From NCBI GenBank assembly GCA_017861495.1, contig JAGFXW010000090.1, positions 1 to 9,311 on the forward strand: a stretch of DNA of 9,311 nucleotides, in the 5' to 3' direction. Positions 1-5,217 of this stretch are shown here, in pieces (within the stretch, counting starts at the first letter, position 1; each line of letters starts with the position of its first letter). Both the position numbers and the translations under genes were made by a program. The stretch is from Bacillota bacterium (GTDB taxonomy: Bacteria > Bacillota_C > Negativicutes > CTSoil-072). The notes under the pieces were generated by a model, which was not told where the DNA came from, ran no database searches, and saw only the letters and a program-made list of their open reading frames with translations.

Positions 1-193
1 AATACACTTCTTTTCCGCAAATTCGGCAGGTATACCGCAATCCTTGACCGCCGCATTTTAATGATGCAGCTTGGCGCACATCCAGTATCCGGTCAATTTC
101 ATATTTCTTGCCGTCCGTCCACGTCAAAGCCAATGGATGAACGCGGCCATTGGCATCATGTTCAGCGGTAACCGATATAAATACTTTGCTCAT
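1..193 (-). CDS. Small hypothetical protein downstream of dinB (partial, C-terminus off the left edge)
   Basis: The visible part is the first 64 codons, beginning MSKVFISVTAEHDANGR; the gene runs off the window at base 1, so its stop is not seen. It starts 9 bases after the dinB stop, and its ribosome binding site (AGGTAGGTG, bases 200-208) overlaps that stop codon, so the two genes are almost certainly one operon and probably translationally coupled. From memory, similar short proteins with a YEIDR..DVR..ASLK.GGQG.RYTCRI pattern sit beside DNA polymerase IV genes in other Bacillota, but I know of no assigned function. Cysteines at residues 47, 56 and 59 are visible; I cannot say whether they bind metal. 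No signal peptide or membrane segment appears in the visible part. The operon position suggests SOS co-expression (inference). Confidence 0.75.
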   Translation of the reverse strand, partial: MSKVFISVTAEHDANGRVHPLALTWTDGKKYEIDRILDVRQAASLKCGGQGLRYTCRICGKEVY

Positions 194-202
194 CAAAAAC
201 AC

Positions 203-1441
203 CTACCTAAAAAAAGATACAGGATGGATGACGTGATCCTCTTTCGGGTTAATTCCCGTTAGTTTTCGATCTTGTAATAACATACAGCGTTGAACGCTGC
301 TGTGGCCAAACCGTCTGCGGATCTCATCAACCGTCTTTTCCAGTTTTTCTTTTACTACAGGATCACGATCAAACAATCCTAATTGAATATGCCGATCCGC
401 TGTAACCAAATCGCTGCCACGAATCCCAATACTTCGTAAAGGTCGCTCCCAATGGTAATTGTCCCGAAATAACTCCATTGCCTTTTGCACGAGGTCCGTA
501 GAAACAAAAGTCGGAGCCGATAACTTTCCTTGCCGTTCAAAACTGAATAGTTCCGTATTCCGCAGACTAATTGCCACTGTCTTACATTTCAGACCGGACT
601 GGCGCAAACGGGCTCCCACACTCTCCGCCAAAACATAAAAAACCATCTTCACATCATTCTCACTGACTAGATCCCGCAATGTGGTTGTGCTATTGCCGAT
701 GGACTTCACGATGCTTTCTTCACCGGATAAGCGCACCGGCGAACTATCCAACCCATTGGCGTATTGATGAAGCACCTCACCCCATACGCCGAGCAATAGC
801 TTCAACGTCCTCAGATCAGCATTGGCCAGATCCCCAATCGTCTTAATCATGCGGCTGTTCAGTTTACGCTGTGTTGCTCGCCCTACATACAGTAAATCTT
901 CCACAGGCAAAGGCCAGACTTTTTCTCGGAAGTTTTCTGCCGTTATAACAGTAGTTGCGTCCGGCTTTTTCATATCGCTGCCCAATTTCGCAAAGATTTT
1001 ATTGTAGGAAACCCCAATGGAAGCCGTAATGCCAAGTTCCTCCCGGAAGCGTCGGCGAATCTCATCGGCAATTTCTGATCCTGTGCCAAAAAGCTGAGTC
1101 GATCCACCGATGTCCAACCAATTTTCATCAATACCGAATGACTCGATCCGGTCGGTGTAATCGGCACAAATCGCTTTCGCCAAACGTGAGAAGCGCAAAT
1201 ACCTGCGATAATCTGCCGGCAGGCAAATTAACTTGGGACATTTCTGCTTGGCCTCCCATATCGCTTCTCCGGTCTTTATATTAAATTGTTTGGCCTGCTG
1301 GTTCTTCGCCAGAATAATGCCATGGCGTGCTTCCACCTCGCCGGTAACGGCCACTGGCAAACTACGCAATTCCGGATGATATAAACATTCTACGCTGGCA
1401 TAGAAGCCGTTTAAATCCACATGAAGAATTATACGTTTCAT
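203..1441 (-). CDS. dinB: DNA polymerase IV (Y-family translesion polymerase)
   Basis: This 412-residue Y-family polymerase would copy damaged DNA with low fidelity. The N-terminal palm carries the first metal ligand in HVDLNGFYASVE (Asp9, with Tyr14 at the steric-gate position), and the second catalytic pair is in SFGIDENWLD (Asp105, Glu106); the expected acidic residues are all present. A helix-hairpin-helix-like region follows (about 180-225, GRATQRKL), then the little-finger domain. QLGLF at residues 353-357 matches the sliding-clamp-binding pentapeptide of bacterial polymerases. The length is slightly above the classic 350-residue DinB because of a C-terminal tail of about 55 residues after that motif. 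The ATG is preceded by AGAGG (about 1451-1455). A LexA box overlapping the promoter indicates SOS control. The small hypothetical gene downstream is co-operonic. Family assignment is secure; the exact substrate range is not visible. Confidence 0.96.
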   Translation of the reverse strand: MKRIILHVDLNGFYASVECLYHPELRSLPVAVTGEVEARHGIILAKNQQAKQFNIKTGEAIWEAKQKCPKLICLPADYRRYLRFSRLAKAICADYTDRIESFGIDENWLDIGGSTQLFGTGSEIADEIRRRFREELGITASIGVSYNKIFAKLGSDMKKPDATTVITAENFREKVWPLPVEDLLYVGRATQRKLNSRMIKTIGDLANADLRTLKLLLGVWGEVLHQYANGLDSSPVRLSGEESIVKSIGNSTTTLRDLVSENDVKMVFYVLAESVGARLRQSGLKCKTVAISLRNTELFSFERQGKLSAPTFVSTDLVQKAMELFRDNYHWERPLRSIGIRGSDLVTADRHIQLGLFDRDPVVKEKLEKTVDEIRRRFGHSSVQRCMLLQDRKLTGINPKEDHVIHPVSFFR

Positions 1442-1458
1442 ATCTCAAACCTCTTTAT

Positions 1459-1472
1459 AGAACATTTGTTCT
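1459..1472 (-). promoter_or_regulatory. LexA (DinR-type) SOS operator of dinB
   Basis: AGAACATTTGTTCT is a perfect 5-base dyad with a 4-base centre. It contains GAAC-N4-GTTC, the core of the Bacillus-type LexA site. It begins 3 bases downstream of the dinB -10 box and covers the expected transcription start, so bound LexA would block initiation. Matching a known operator at the expected gene makes this a firm call; binding itself is inferred. Confidence 0.9.
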
Positions 1473-1475
1473 ATA

Positions 1476-1504
1476 ATTATACGGCAACAAGAATAGAAAA
1501 TCAA
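1476..1504 (-). promoter_or_regulatory. dinB sigma-A-type promoter
   Basis: Read on the minus strand, a -35 of TTGATT (1499-1504) and a perfect -10 of TATAAT (1476-1481) are separated by 17 bases. The predicted start falls near base 1469, inside the LexA box. Confidence 0.8.
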
Positions 1505-1617
1505 GTAATCAATCAAAACAGACAACACAATGGACGAATATCCATCCAGTTCCGAAATAAACTTTAAAGGATCGACCGGATCTCGTACGTATCTCCTACC
1601 TCCACAGATGAGAATGA

Positions 1618-1654
1618 GTAAAACAAAGCCGACGGCGAAAACATCGCTGTCGGC
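1618..1654 (-). terminator. Hairpin terminator, second in series after the tRNA remnant
   Basis: On the minus strand GCCGAC pairs with GTCGGC, continued after one mismatch by GCGA/TCGC, and is followed by TTTGTTTTAC. It lies between the truncated tRNA copy and the dinB promoter, and would stop leftward transcription before dinB. In the other repeat copy the corresponding hairpin has lost one arm. Confidence 0.6.
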
Positions 1655-1683
1655 TCTCTCCTTTCCGTTATCGGCAAAATGCA

Positions 1684-1714
1684 ATAAAAATAGCCTCCCG
1701 AACTCTCGGAAGGC
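1684..1714 (-). terminator. T-tailed hairpin terminator (copy 1)
   Basis: On the minus strand GCCTTCCGA, loop GAGT and TCGGGAGGC form a 9-pair stem with one G-U pair, followed by TATTTTTATTG. It is identical in stem and tail to the terminator of the intact tRNA-Val at 3152-3182. Confidence 0.8.
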
Positions 1715-1724
1715 GCATATTTAC

Positions 1725-1770
1725 CGATGGGGTTAGGCAGACTCGAACTGCAGACCTCTTCGACGCCAAC
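1725..1770 (-). pseudogene. Truncated tRNA-Val-like gene (3' half only)
   Basis: Compared with the intact tRNA at 3193-3269, only the part from the anticodon loop to the 3' end is present: anticodon 3' stem, variable loop, complete T arm and the 3' acceptor strand. The acceptor 5' strand, D arm and anticodon 5' stem are missing. The encoded CCA has become TCG, and the anticodon triplet position reads GGC rather than GAC. It cannot fold as a tRNA, so it is a remnant or an attachment-site-like scar. Confidence 0.85.
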
Positions 1771-1922
1771 ATTTTTTTCAATTTATTACCATATTTAAAA
1801 TTTATATTTTGCCTGAAATACAATGAAAAACAAGCTTGGCTGGCATTTTACGTTTTATTGCAAAGGGGTAATTTTAGCACGTTTAGCATCGAAATCACGT
1901 CATTATGGAGAAAATAAGGGAC

Positions 1923-1963
1923 AACTTTTCCATGAAAATATTTTATATTTTCATGGAAAAGTT
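1923..1963. repeat. 41-base inverted repeat with 19-base perfect arms
   Basis: The left arm begins AACTTTTCCATGAAAATAT and the right arm is its exact reverse complement, separated by only TTT. On the plus strand the right arm runs into TTTTTGG, so as RNA it would be a terminator-like hairpin in the rightward direction, although no rightward gene is seen upstream. The stop codon of a short minus-strand frame lies inside it. It could be a terminator, a remnant of a small mobile element or an operator. Confidence 0.8.
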
Positions 1964-2173
1964 TTTGGTTTTAGCTTTTGGACAATATCGCGAATTTTAT
2001 CATAAATTCCTCCTTGAAGTCTATCCATAATCTCTTGCTTGAATATTCCGGTTCCAGAGAGCTATGTGTCCGGTGTAAGTTGAGCCAGTCTTCCAAATGG
2101 CATGAGCCGCCTTACTTTTTGCTTGATTACTATTTACTGAGTCAAGCTGTTTTAGATCACGGTCTTGGTGCAT
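1951..2173 (-). pseudogene. Overlapping short reading frames, unknown; decayed gene or small peptides
   Basis: Frame A (2173-2021) gives 50 residues, MHQDRDLKQLDSVNSN to ARDYG, then TAG. Frame B (2028-1951) overlaps it by 8 bases (ATGGATAG) and gives 25 residues, MDRLQGGIYDKIRD to PKTFP. Inside frame B a very good ribosome binding site (AAGGAGG, 2009-2015) precedes another ATG (2003) opening only 10 codons. Frame A has no good ribosome binding site. The even amino acid composition and the frame switch at the overlap look like one gene broken by a frameshift, but I do not recognise the family. It lies 49 bases beyond the CarD-like gene, on the same strand. Coding status is uncertain. Confidence 0.3.
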
Positions 2174-2222
2174 CTACGTAGCTACAATCTTCTGCAATCT
2201 GCGGGTATTATTTTTATGCCAT

Positions 2223-2732
2223 CTATTCTTGGTTATGTGAAATATGTTCTAGAATATAAGGATGAACCTCGTCAGGTGTAATATTCAAAGCTATCGCAAA
2301 TTCCTCATTTAATTGCTTTTCCACAACATTCATGATGTCTTCGTCTGCTTTGGCAAGTTTTTTATTAGCAGCAATTTTTTTCTTTTTTTTCCAATAAAAT
2401 GATTTTACAATTTTTATCTGCTCTTCAATGTTTCCAGTTTTAGCCGTTTTAAACATATTATTTCTTTCTCTATCGCTTTCGATTGAGACAATTTCTTTCT
2501 CCGGCATTGATGCTATCAATGCTAGAACATCTTCCCGGGTTATAACTGGTCTCAGCAATGTATTTTCTTTTCTCACGGGAAGCTTTATCGTTATATTGTT
2601 TTTGTAAACGGGACGTAAAACATAATAATAACCTTCACTTTCATCACTAGAAGCAAGGCCATTTTTTTGGATATCTGTAATTTTATATACCCCCATCAAG
2701 CCATATACAACATAATCATTTACTCTAAACAT
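2223..2732 (-). CDS. CarD/CdnL-family RNA polymerase-binding regulator
   Basis: This 169-residue protein begins MFRVNDYVVYGLMGVYKITDI, the typical opening of the CarD/CdnL/TRCF RNA-polymerase-interaction domain: a small beta barrel starting with a VxYxxxGVxxI pattern (about residues 1-65). A helical C-terminal part follows (about 70-169), with a lysine run near 114-119 (KKKKK), which could contact DNA as in other CarD proteins. Proteins of this family bind the RNA polymerase beta subunit and change promoter opening. The ATG has a good GGAGGT site (2739-2744). Its own extended -10 promoter and a leader hairpin lie upstream, and a terminator shields it from tRNA transcription. It lies between the two tRNA repeats and is AT-richer than dinB, so it may have been acquired. 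The N-terminal assignment is good; the targets are unknown. Confidence 0.82.
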   Translation of the reverse strand: MFRVNDYVVYGLMGVYKITDIQKNGLASSDESEGYYYVLRPVYKNNITIKLPVRKENTLLRPVITREDVLALIASMPEKEIVSIESDRERNNMFKTAKTGNIEEQIKIVKSFYWKKKKKIAANKKLAKADEDIMNVVEKQLNEEFAIALNITPDEVHPYILEHISHNQE

Positions 2733-2768
2733 AAAAGTACCTCCACTTACTATGAAATAAACTTATAT

Positions 2769-2816
2769 AAAAAGAAGTCTCGACAGATTATATTATGTCG
2801 TAGAAACTAGATCTTC
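2769..2816 (-). terminator. Leader hairpin with U-tract in front of the CarD-like gene (possible attenuator)
   Basis: On the minus strand GAAGATCT pairs with AGACTTC (one bulged A), and directly stacked on it CGACA pairs with TGTCG around a 10-base loop; an 8-base bulge lies on the 5' side. The 3' arm is followed at once by TTTTT. The hairpin begins at about the predicted transcription start (2816) and ends 37 bases before the start codon. Structure is seen by eye only; a role in attenuation is inference. Confidence 0.45.
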
Positions 2817-2822
2817 CTAATT

Positions 2823-2831
2823 ATTATACCA
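2823..2831 (-). promoter_or_regulatory. Extended -10 promoter of the CarD-like gene
   Basis: TGGTATAAT on the minus strand is a perfect extended -10 element. No good -35 is visible, which such promoters tolerate. The predicted start is near 2816, giving a leader of about 84 bases. Confidence 0.55.
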
Positions 2832-2863
2832 AATATTTATTTCTCGATGTAATAGCCCTCCCA

Positions 2864-2896
2864 AAACAAAAATCCGATGGTATCAAAAACCACCGG
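2864..2896 (-). terminator. Terminator upstream of the CarD-like gene
   Basis: On the minus strand CCGGTGGT and ACCATCGG form an 8-pair stem (one G-U) around a 7-base loop, followed by ATTTTTGTTTT. It would stop leftward transcription just before the CarD-like promoter. It abuts the IS remnant, so it may have come with the element. Confidence 0.6.
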
Positions 2897-2904
2897 AGGC
2901 CACT

Positions 2905-3081
2905 TTCAAAATCATCAAAACAGAATTTGTTAAAAGGAAAAACTTCGAATCACTAGGATCATTAAAAATTAACCTGGCCGATTATGTGAACTGGTTTAAT
3001 AATTTTCGAATTCATTCCTCGCTGGGATATTTAACGCCCAATGAGTGCAAATGTAATACCCTTGAAAAAGCGTTTAAATAA
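2905..3081 (+). pseudogene. C-terminal remnant of an IS3-family transposase
   Basis: An open frame without its own start encodes 58 residues. It contains FKIIKTEFV near its start, then DYVNWFNN and RIHSSLGYLTPNE, and ends at TAA. This is the C-terminal end of the DDE (rve-type) integrase core of IS3-family transposases, just around and after the last catalytic Glu (KTE). Everything upstream, including the two Asp residues, is missing: the frame breaks near 2896-2904, at the terminator-like hairpin. The remnant reads opposite to the neighbouring genes. The right repeat copy starts only about 20 bases after the stop, so the insertion sequence end probably defines that boundary. It is non-functional. 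Confidence 0.85.
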
Positions 3082-3101
3082 ATGTTGCCAATCCAGTCGG
3101 A

Positions 3102-3238
3102 GCGAAAAACATCGCTGTCGGCTCATTCTTTTCCGTTGTCGTCAAAATGCAATAAAAATAGCCTCCCGAACTCTCGGAAGGCTCATATTTACTGGTGGGG
3201 TTAGGCAGACTCGAACTGCAGACCTCTTCGATGTCAAC
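3102..3238. repeat. Direct repeat copy 2 (inside and downstream of intact tRNA-Val)
   Basis: This copy matches 1635-1770. It spans the 3' half of the intact tRNA, its terminator and the inner arm of the second hairpin. At its left end the second hairpin is cut: the arm that would pair with the GTCGGC-type arm is absent and the IS remnant begins. At its right end the sequence continues into the rest of the tRNA, unlike copy 1. Confidence 0.9.
3152..3182 (-). terminator. Terminator of tRNA-Val
   Basis: Stem GCCTTCCGA / TCGGGAGGC with loop GAGT, followed on the minus strand by TATTTTTATT. It lies 11 bases after the encoded CCA. Confidence 0.85.
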
Positions 3239-3269
3239 GAAGCGCTCTAACCAACTGAGCTATAACCCC
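3193..3269 (-). tRNA. tRNA-Val (anticodon GAC), CCA encoded
   Basis: Read leftward, all arms fold: acceptor GGGGTTA/TAACCCC (7 pairs), D stem GCTC/GAGC with loop AGTTGGTTA, anticodon stem CTTCG/CGAAG with loop TTGACAT, 5-base variable loop, T loop TTCGAGT, then discriminator A and CCA. Total length is 77 bases. The anticodon GAC reads GUC (valine). One oddity is a T-C mismatch at the outermost T-stem pair (49-65), shared with the truncated copy. Promoter and terminator are both present, so it is probably a single-gene transcription unit. Confidence 0.96.
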
Positions 3270-3278
3270 GTGTTGATG

Positions 3279-3312
3279 AATTACTTTCATAGTATATACT
3301 ATGAAAGTAATT
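3279..3312. repeat. 34-base perfect palindrome in the tRNA-Val promoter
   Basis: The half-site is AATTACTTTCATAGTAT, followed directly by its exact reverse complement with no spacer. It covers the tRNA -10 box and 16 of the 17 spacer bases. On the plus strand it runs into TTT, so it could also act as a rightward terminator hairpin. A dimer-binding operator or a cruciform are other readings. Confidence 0.85.
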
Positions 3313-3319
3313 TTTGCAA
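3291..3319 (-). promoter_or_regulatory. tRNA-Val promoter
   Basis: On the minus strand -35 TTGCAA (3314-3319) and -10 TATACT (3291-3296) are 17 bases apart. The predicted start is near 3284, about 15 bases before the mature tRNA 5' end. Confidence 0.75.
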
Positions 3320-3359
3320 GAGTATTTTTACGGCAATACCCAGCAAATACATTTTCTAA

Positions 3360-3380
3360 ATTGCAATTGTAGATTGCAAT
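3360..3380. repeat. Two ATTGCAAT palindromes 5 bases apart
   Basis: ATTGCAAT occurs at 3360-3367 and 3373-3380, each copy being its own reverse complement, separated by TGTAG. The 13-base period is not an integral helical turn. They lie in the divergent region between the tRNA promoter and the rightward promoter at 3423-3431, where a regulator site would be plausible; no regulator is identified. Confidence 0.5.
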
Positions 3381-3422
3381 AGCAAATACACTTGATAGGA
3401 ACTTTATTGCTGGTAACCATCG

Positions 3423-3431
3423 TGGTATAAT
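3423..3431 (+). promoter_or_regulatory. Extended -10 promoter of the 54-residue membrane peptide
   Basis: TGGTATAAT is a perfect extended -10 on the plus strand. TTTATT at 3403-3408 is a weak -35 at 17-base spacing. The predicted start is about 50 bases before the start codon. Confidence 0.6.
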
Positions 3432-3486
3432 AAGAAAAATGCTTGATCGAACGGAGTATATCAATCAAATTTAAGGAGCGTGCAGG

Positions 3487-3651
3487 ATGGAAGAAGCAAA
3501 GACAAAGAAAAACAAGTCAGCTGTCTATATAGCATTGGCATGTGCCGCTGTCGCCCTCGGCATCTGCGAGCTTTGGCCCAGCTTTTATACGGAAGCGTTA
3601 TTGCTTATTATGACAGTCATCACAGTGATACAAATTTTTAGATACTGGTGA
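3487..3651 (+). CDS. Small membrane protein, 54 residues, unknown function
   Basis: The ATG at 3487 has a strong ribosome binding site (AAGGAG, 3473-3478) at good spacing. The product starts MEEAKTKKNKSAVYIALA, a short charged and lysine-rich head, followed by two hydrophobic segments (about residues 12-28 and 33-51) separated by ELWPS, and ends FRYW. This predicts a two-pass or hairpin membrane peptide with the basic N-terminus in the cytoplasm. It is the only complete rightward gene here. An extended -10 promoter precedes it and a perfect terminator follows the stop directly, so it is a self-contained transcription unit, which argues that it is real. I do not recognise the family. A type I toxin-like peptide was considered, but the lack of an antisense RNA signal leaves this open. 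Confidence 0.72.
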   Translation: MEEAKTKKNKSAVYIALACAAVALGICELWPSFYTEALLLIMTVITVIQIFRYW

Positions 3652-3687
3652 AAACTTGCGCAGCTTCGCTGCGCAAGTTTCTTTTTT
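3652..3687. terminator. Bidirectional terminator between convergent genes
   Basis: AAACTTGCGCAGC and its exact reverse complement form a 13-pair stem with a 3-base loop (TTC). On the plus strand CTTTTTT follows; on the minus strand the tail is TTTT within the stem end and after. It starts right at the stop of the 54-residue peptide and touches the stop of the leftward hydrolase gene. Confidence 0.92.
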
Positions 3688-4414
3688 AAACAAATGTCTC
3701 CAGCCAGGCAATCACTGCTTCCGTCGCTTGCGTCGCATGTTGGCTGAACTGATGATCTGCCCCGTCGATAACAACCATTTTCTTTGGTTCTCCGGCATGC
3801 CGAAATAACGTATCCGCCTGCTGCAAGTGCACAACCGCGTCGGCACCGCCGTGCAGAACCAAAAGCGGCAACCCTGATATTCGCTGAACACAAGTCACCA
3901 GATCGTAACAATCAAAATCCGCAATAAAATGGGGACTTAATTCCAATTTTCCGTACTCATCCTCGACTTGTATATCCCTGCCTTCCGCTAATCTTTGATA
4001 ATTGTTTCCCAGCGCCAATCGAAACGTTTCGTGCAAATCGCAAGGAGTTGACCATAGACAAAGTCCGGTCAACTTGCCGTCATCCGCGGCAAAAGCCAAG
4101 GAAGCGCTTCCTCCCAAGCTTCGTCCCAGCAAAATGATTTGCTGTCCTAATATTGCACGGCAATAGACAACTACTGCCCTGATTTCCTGGATTTGATTTG
4201 TTACACATTCCGTTGGCGTAAAATCAAACCGTACTACCGTAAAATTTTTCATTCTGGCTTGTTCCGCTAAAAAAACAGCCCGTCCGCCGCCTTCTTTTGA
4301 ACCGCGAAAACCATGACAGAGCACCAAAACCTTTCCATTCGCAGCAGCCGGTTCATGCACAACCCCCGCCAATTGTTTTTCACCACAGGGAATAACTATC
4401 GATCTCATCGTCAT
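3686..4414 (-). CDS. Alpha/beta hydrolase (serine hydrolase, esterase/S33-like)
   Basis: This 242-residue protein has the alpha/beta hydrolase landmarks in order: HGF at 34-36 after a hydrophobic strand (oxyanion-hole region), the nucleophile elbow GRSLGG with Ser99, the acid in HGGADAVV (Asp192) and the histidine in GADHQFS (His221). A complete Ser-Asp-His triad suggests an active esterase, lipase-like or peptidase-like enzyme; the substrate cannot be read from sequence. There is no signal peptide, so it is probably cytoplasmic. GGAAAGG at 4423-4429 supports the ATG at 4414 rather than the second Met two codons later. It ends against a shared terminator with the convergent small membrane gene. 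The upstream gene is separated by a hairpin, so it is probably transcribed on its own, but I found no clear promoter. Confidence 0.88.
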   Translation of the reverse strand: MTMRSIVIPCGEKQLAGVVHEPAAANGKVLVLCHGFRGSKEGGGRAVFLAEQARMKNFTVVRFDFTPTECVTNQIQEIRAVVVYCRAILGQQIILLGRSLGGSASLAFAADDGKLTGLCLWSTPCDLHETFRLALGNNYQRLAEGRDIQVEDEYGKLELSPHFIADFDCYDLVTCVQRISGLPLLVLHGGADAVVHLQQADTLFRHAGEPKKMVVIDGADHQFSQHATQATEAVIAWLETFV

Positions 4415-4455
4415 GTTATATACCTTTCCATAATGCCAAAACTTATCAAACCATC

Positions 4456-4504
4456 AAAAAGGTCAAGCTGTGGTATACTCTTGCGAAGCACACCGCCGCT
4501 TGAC
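4456..4504 (-). terminator. Terminator after the 3D-domain gene
   Basis: On the minus strand GTCAAGC pairs with GCTTGAC, with further partial pairing (GGTG/CCAC) inside and a long loop, followed by CTTTTTG. A T-run also follows on the plus strand, so it may work in both directions. Confidence 0.55.
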
Positions 4505-4527
4505 TTTTTCGCAGTTCGTAAACTTTG

Positions 4528-5211
4528 TTAATTCAAAATATACACTGTAACTTTCTGCCTGCCAAATTGCAGCGCCTCATTATGAGAGTCAAACGCAAGA
4601 TCAATATGGTCGCCTTTAATTGATCCGCCAATATCATCCGCAATCGCGTAACCATATCCGCTAATATACAACCTTGTCCCCAGCGGGATAACAGAAGGGT
4701 CAACTGCAACCAGTCCCTTTCGAACCAGATTTCCGTTGCAGGTCCGGCTGGAATTACCAGTATCGTATGCGGAATACGCAGAAGCCGTCATCAACAAAGA
4801 CCGGCTGTATCTTCCCGGTTCCGTTCCGTAAGACCTTTTCAGATACTGCAAGGTTTCTTTACCGGCTACGCCATCGCCGGATAAACCATGAATGAATTGG
4901 AAATCCCGCACGGCCGCCTGCGTTCCGCTGCCAAAGATCCCATCAATTTCACCGGCATAAAATCCTCGTTCAGCCAATAGTTTTTGAAGAACCACGACTT
5001 TCTCGCCGCGCATGCCTATTTTGATCAGTTCATCGTTGTTCGCAGCCGTTACAACCGGGTCAGTTGGGGCAACAGAAGTTGAAGAAGTTTGGGGTTTTGC
5101 TGAAACGGCAGACTTTGAAGAAGTTTCAGGTTTTGCCGGAGCCGCTGAAACAGCAGCGGAAAAAAGCAATAAAATTAAAGAACATACGAAAATACAGGAT
5201 ATTTTTTTCAA
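4528..5211 (-). CDS. Secreted peptidoglycan-binding 3D-domain protein (YuiC/MltA-like cell-wall hydrolase)
   Basis: From the TTG at 5211 the protein has 227 residues. It begins with a Sec signal peptide (MKKISCIFVCSLILLLFSAA, cleavage probably after AVSA), then a Ser/Thr/Ala-rich linker with a KP.TSS repeat. A PG_binding_1 domain follows (about 62-107, LQKLLAERGFYAG.IDG.FG..T..AV..FQ), and a C-terminal 3D domain (about 137-227) with the three conserved aspartates likely at 171 (VDPSVIPLG), 193 (ADDIGG) and 204 (DHIDLAF). In YuiC-type proteins this double-psi barrel is a lytic transglycosylase fold, so cell-wall glycan cleavage outside the membrane is the likely role. GTG at 5220 is also open in frame, but the ribosome binding site abuts it. 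The riboswitch upstream ties expression to c-di-AMP, a usual link for wall hydrolases. Confidence 0.9.
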   Translation of the reverse strand: MKKISCIFVCSLILLLFSAAVSAAPAKPETSSKSAVSAKPQTSSTSVAPTDPVVTAANNDELIKIGMRGEKVVVLQKLLAERGFYAGEIDGIFGSGTQAAVRDFQFIHGLSGDGVAGKETLQYLKRSYGTEPGRYSRSLLMTASAYSAYDTGNSSRTCNGNLVRKGLVAVDPSVIPLGTRLYISGYGYAIADDIGGSIKGDHIDLAFDSHNEALQFGRQKVTVYILN

Positions 5212-5217
5212 TTGGTT

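Larger units (their letters stand above)
1635..1770. repeat. Direct repeat copy 1 (tRNA-Val 3' half plus terminator)
   Basis: This 136-base stretch matches 3102-3238 in the same orientation, with about 10 mismatches and one single-base gap counted by eye (roughly 92% identity). It holds the 3' half of a tRNA, its T-tailed terminator and part of a second hairpin. The match stops abruptly at the anticodon loop (base 1770), after which the sequence becomes very AT-rich. See the paired copy at 3102-3238. Confidence 0.9.
1771..2222. other. AT-rich stretch without a convincing gene
   Basis: Between the truncated tRNA and the CarD-like gene I see no recognisable protein. The part next to the tRNA scar (1771-1922) is AT-rich and holds nothing I can name. 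It is followed by a 41-base inverted repeat (1923-1963) and, on the minus strand, a set of short overlapping reading frames (1951-2173). Base composition and lack of long frames suggest decayed or non-coding accessory DNA. Confidence 0.6.

Noticed and set aside
71..262. 63-codon plus-strand frame at the left edge
   Set aside because: It lies antisense to the dinB end and the small coupled gene, which has a good start and ribosome binding site.
1445..1684. 79-codon minus-strand open frame upstream of dinB
   Set aside because: It runs through the dinB promoter, the LexA box and a terminator hairpin, has no ribosome binding site and resembles no protein.
1771..3101. Complete insertion sequence or toxin-antitoxin module between the tRNA repeats
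   Set aside because: No terminal inverted repeats, no integrase, and only the last 58 residues of a transposase; no recognised toxin or antitoxin.
3041..3250. 69-codon plus-strand frame
   Set aside because: It crosses the repeat, terminator and tRNA on the opposite strand and lacks a ribosome binding site; the real signal here is the IS3 remnant in another frame.
3234..3464. 76-codon minus-strand frame
   Set aside because: It overlaps the tRNA-Val gene, its promoter and the 34-base palindrome; coding is implausible.
4430..4457. Promoter-like TTGATG and CATTAT (minus strand) before the alpha/beta hydrolase
   Set aside because: The predicted start would fall inside the ribosome binding site, leaving no leader, so it was not called.
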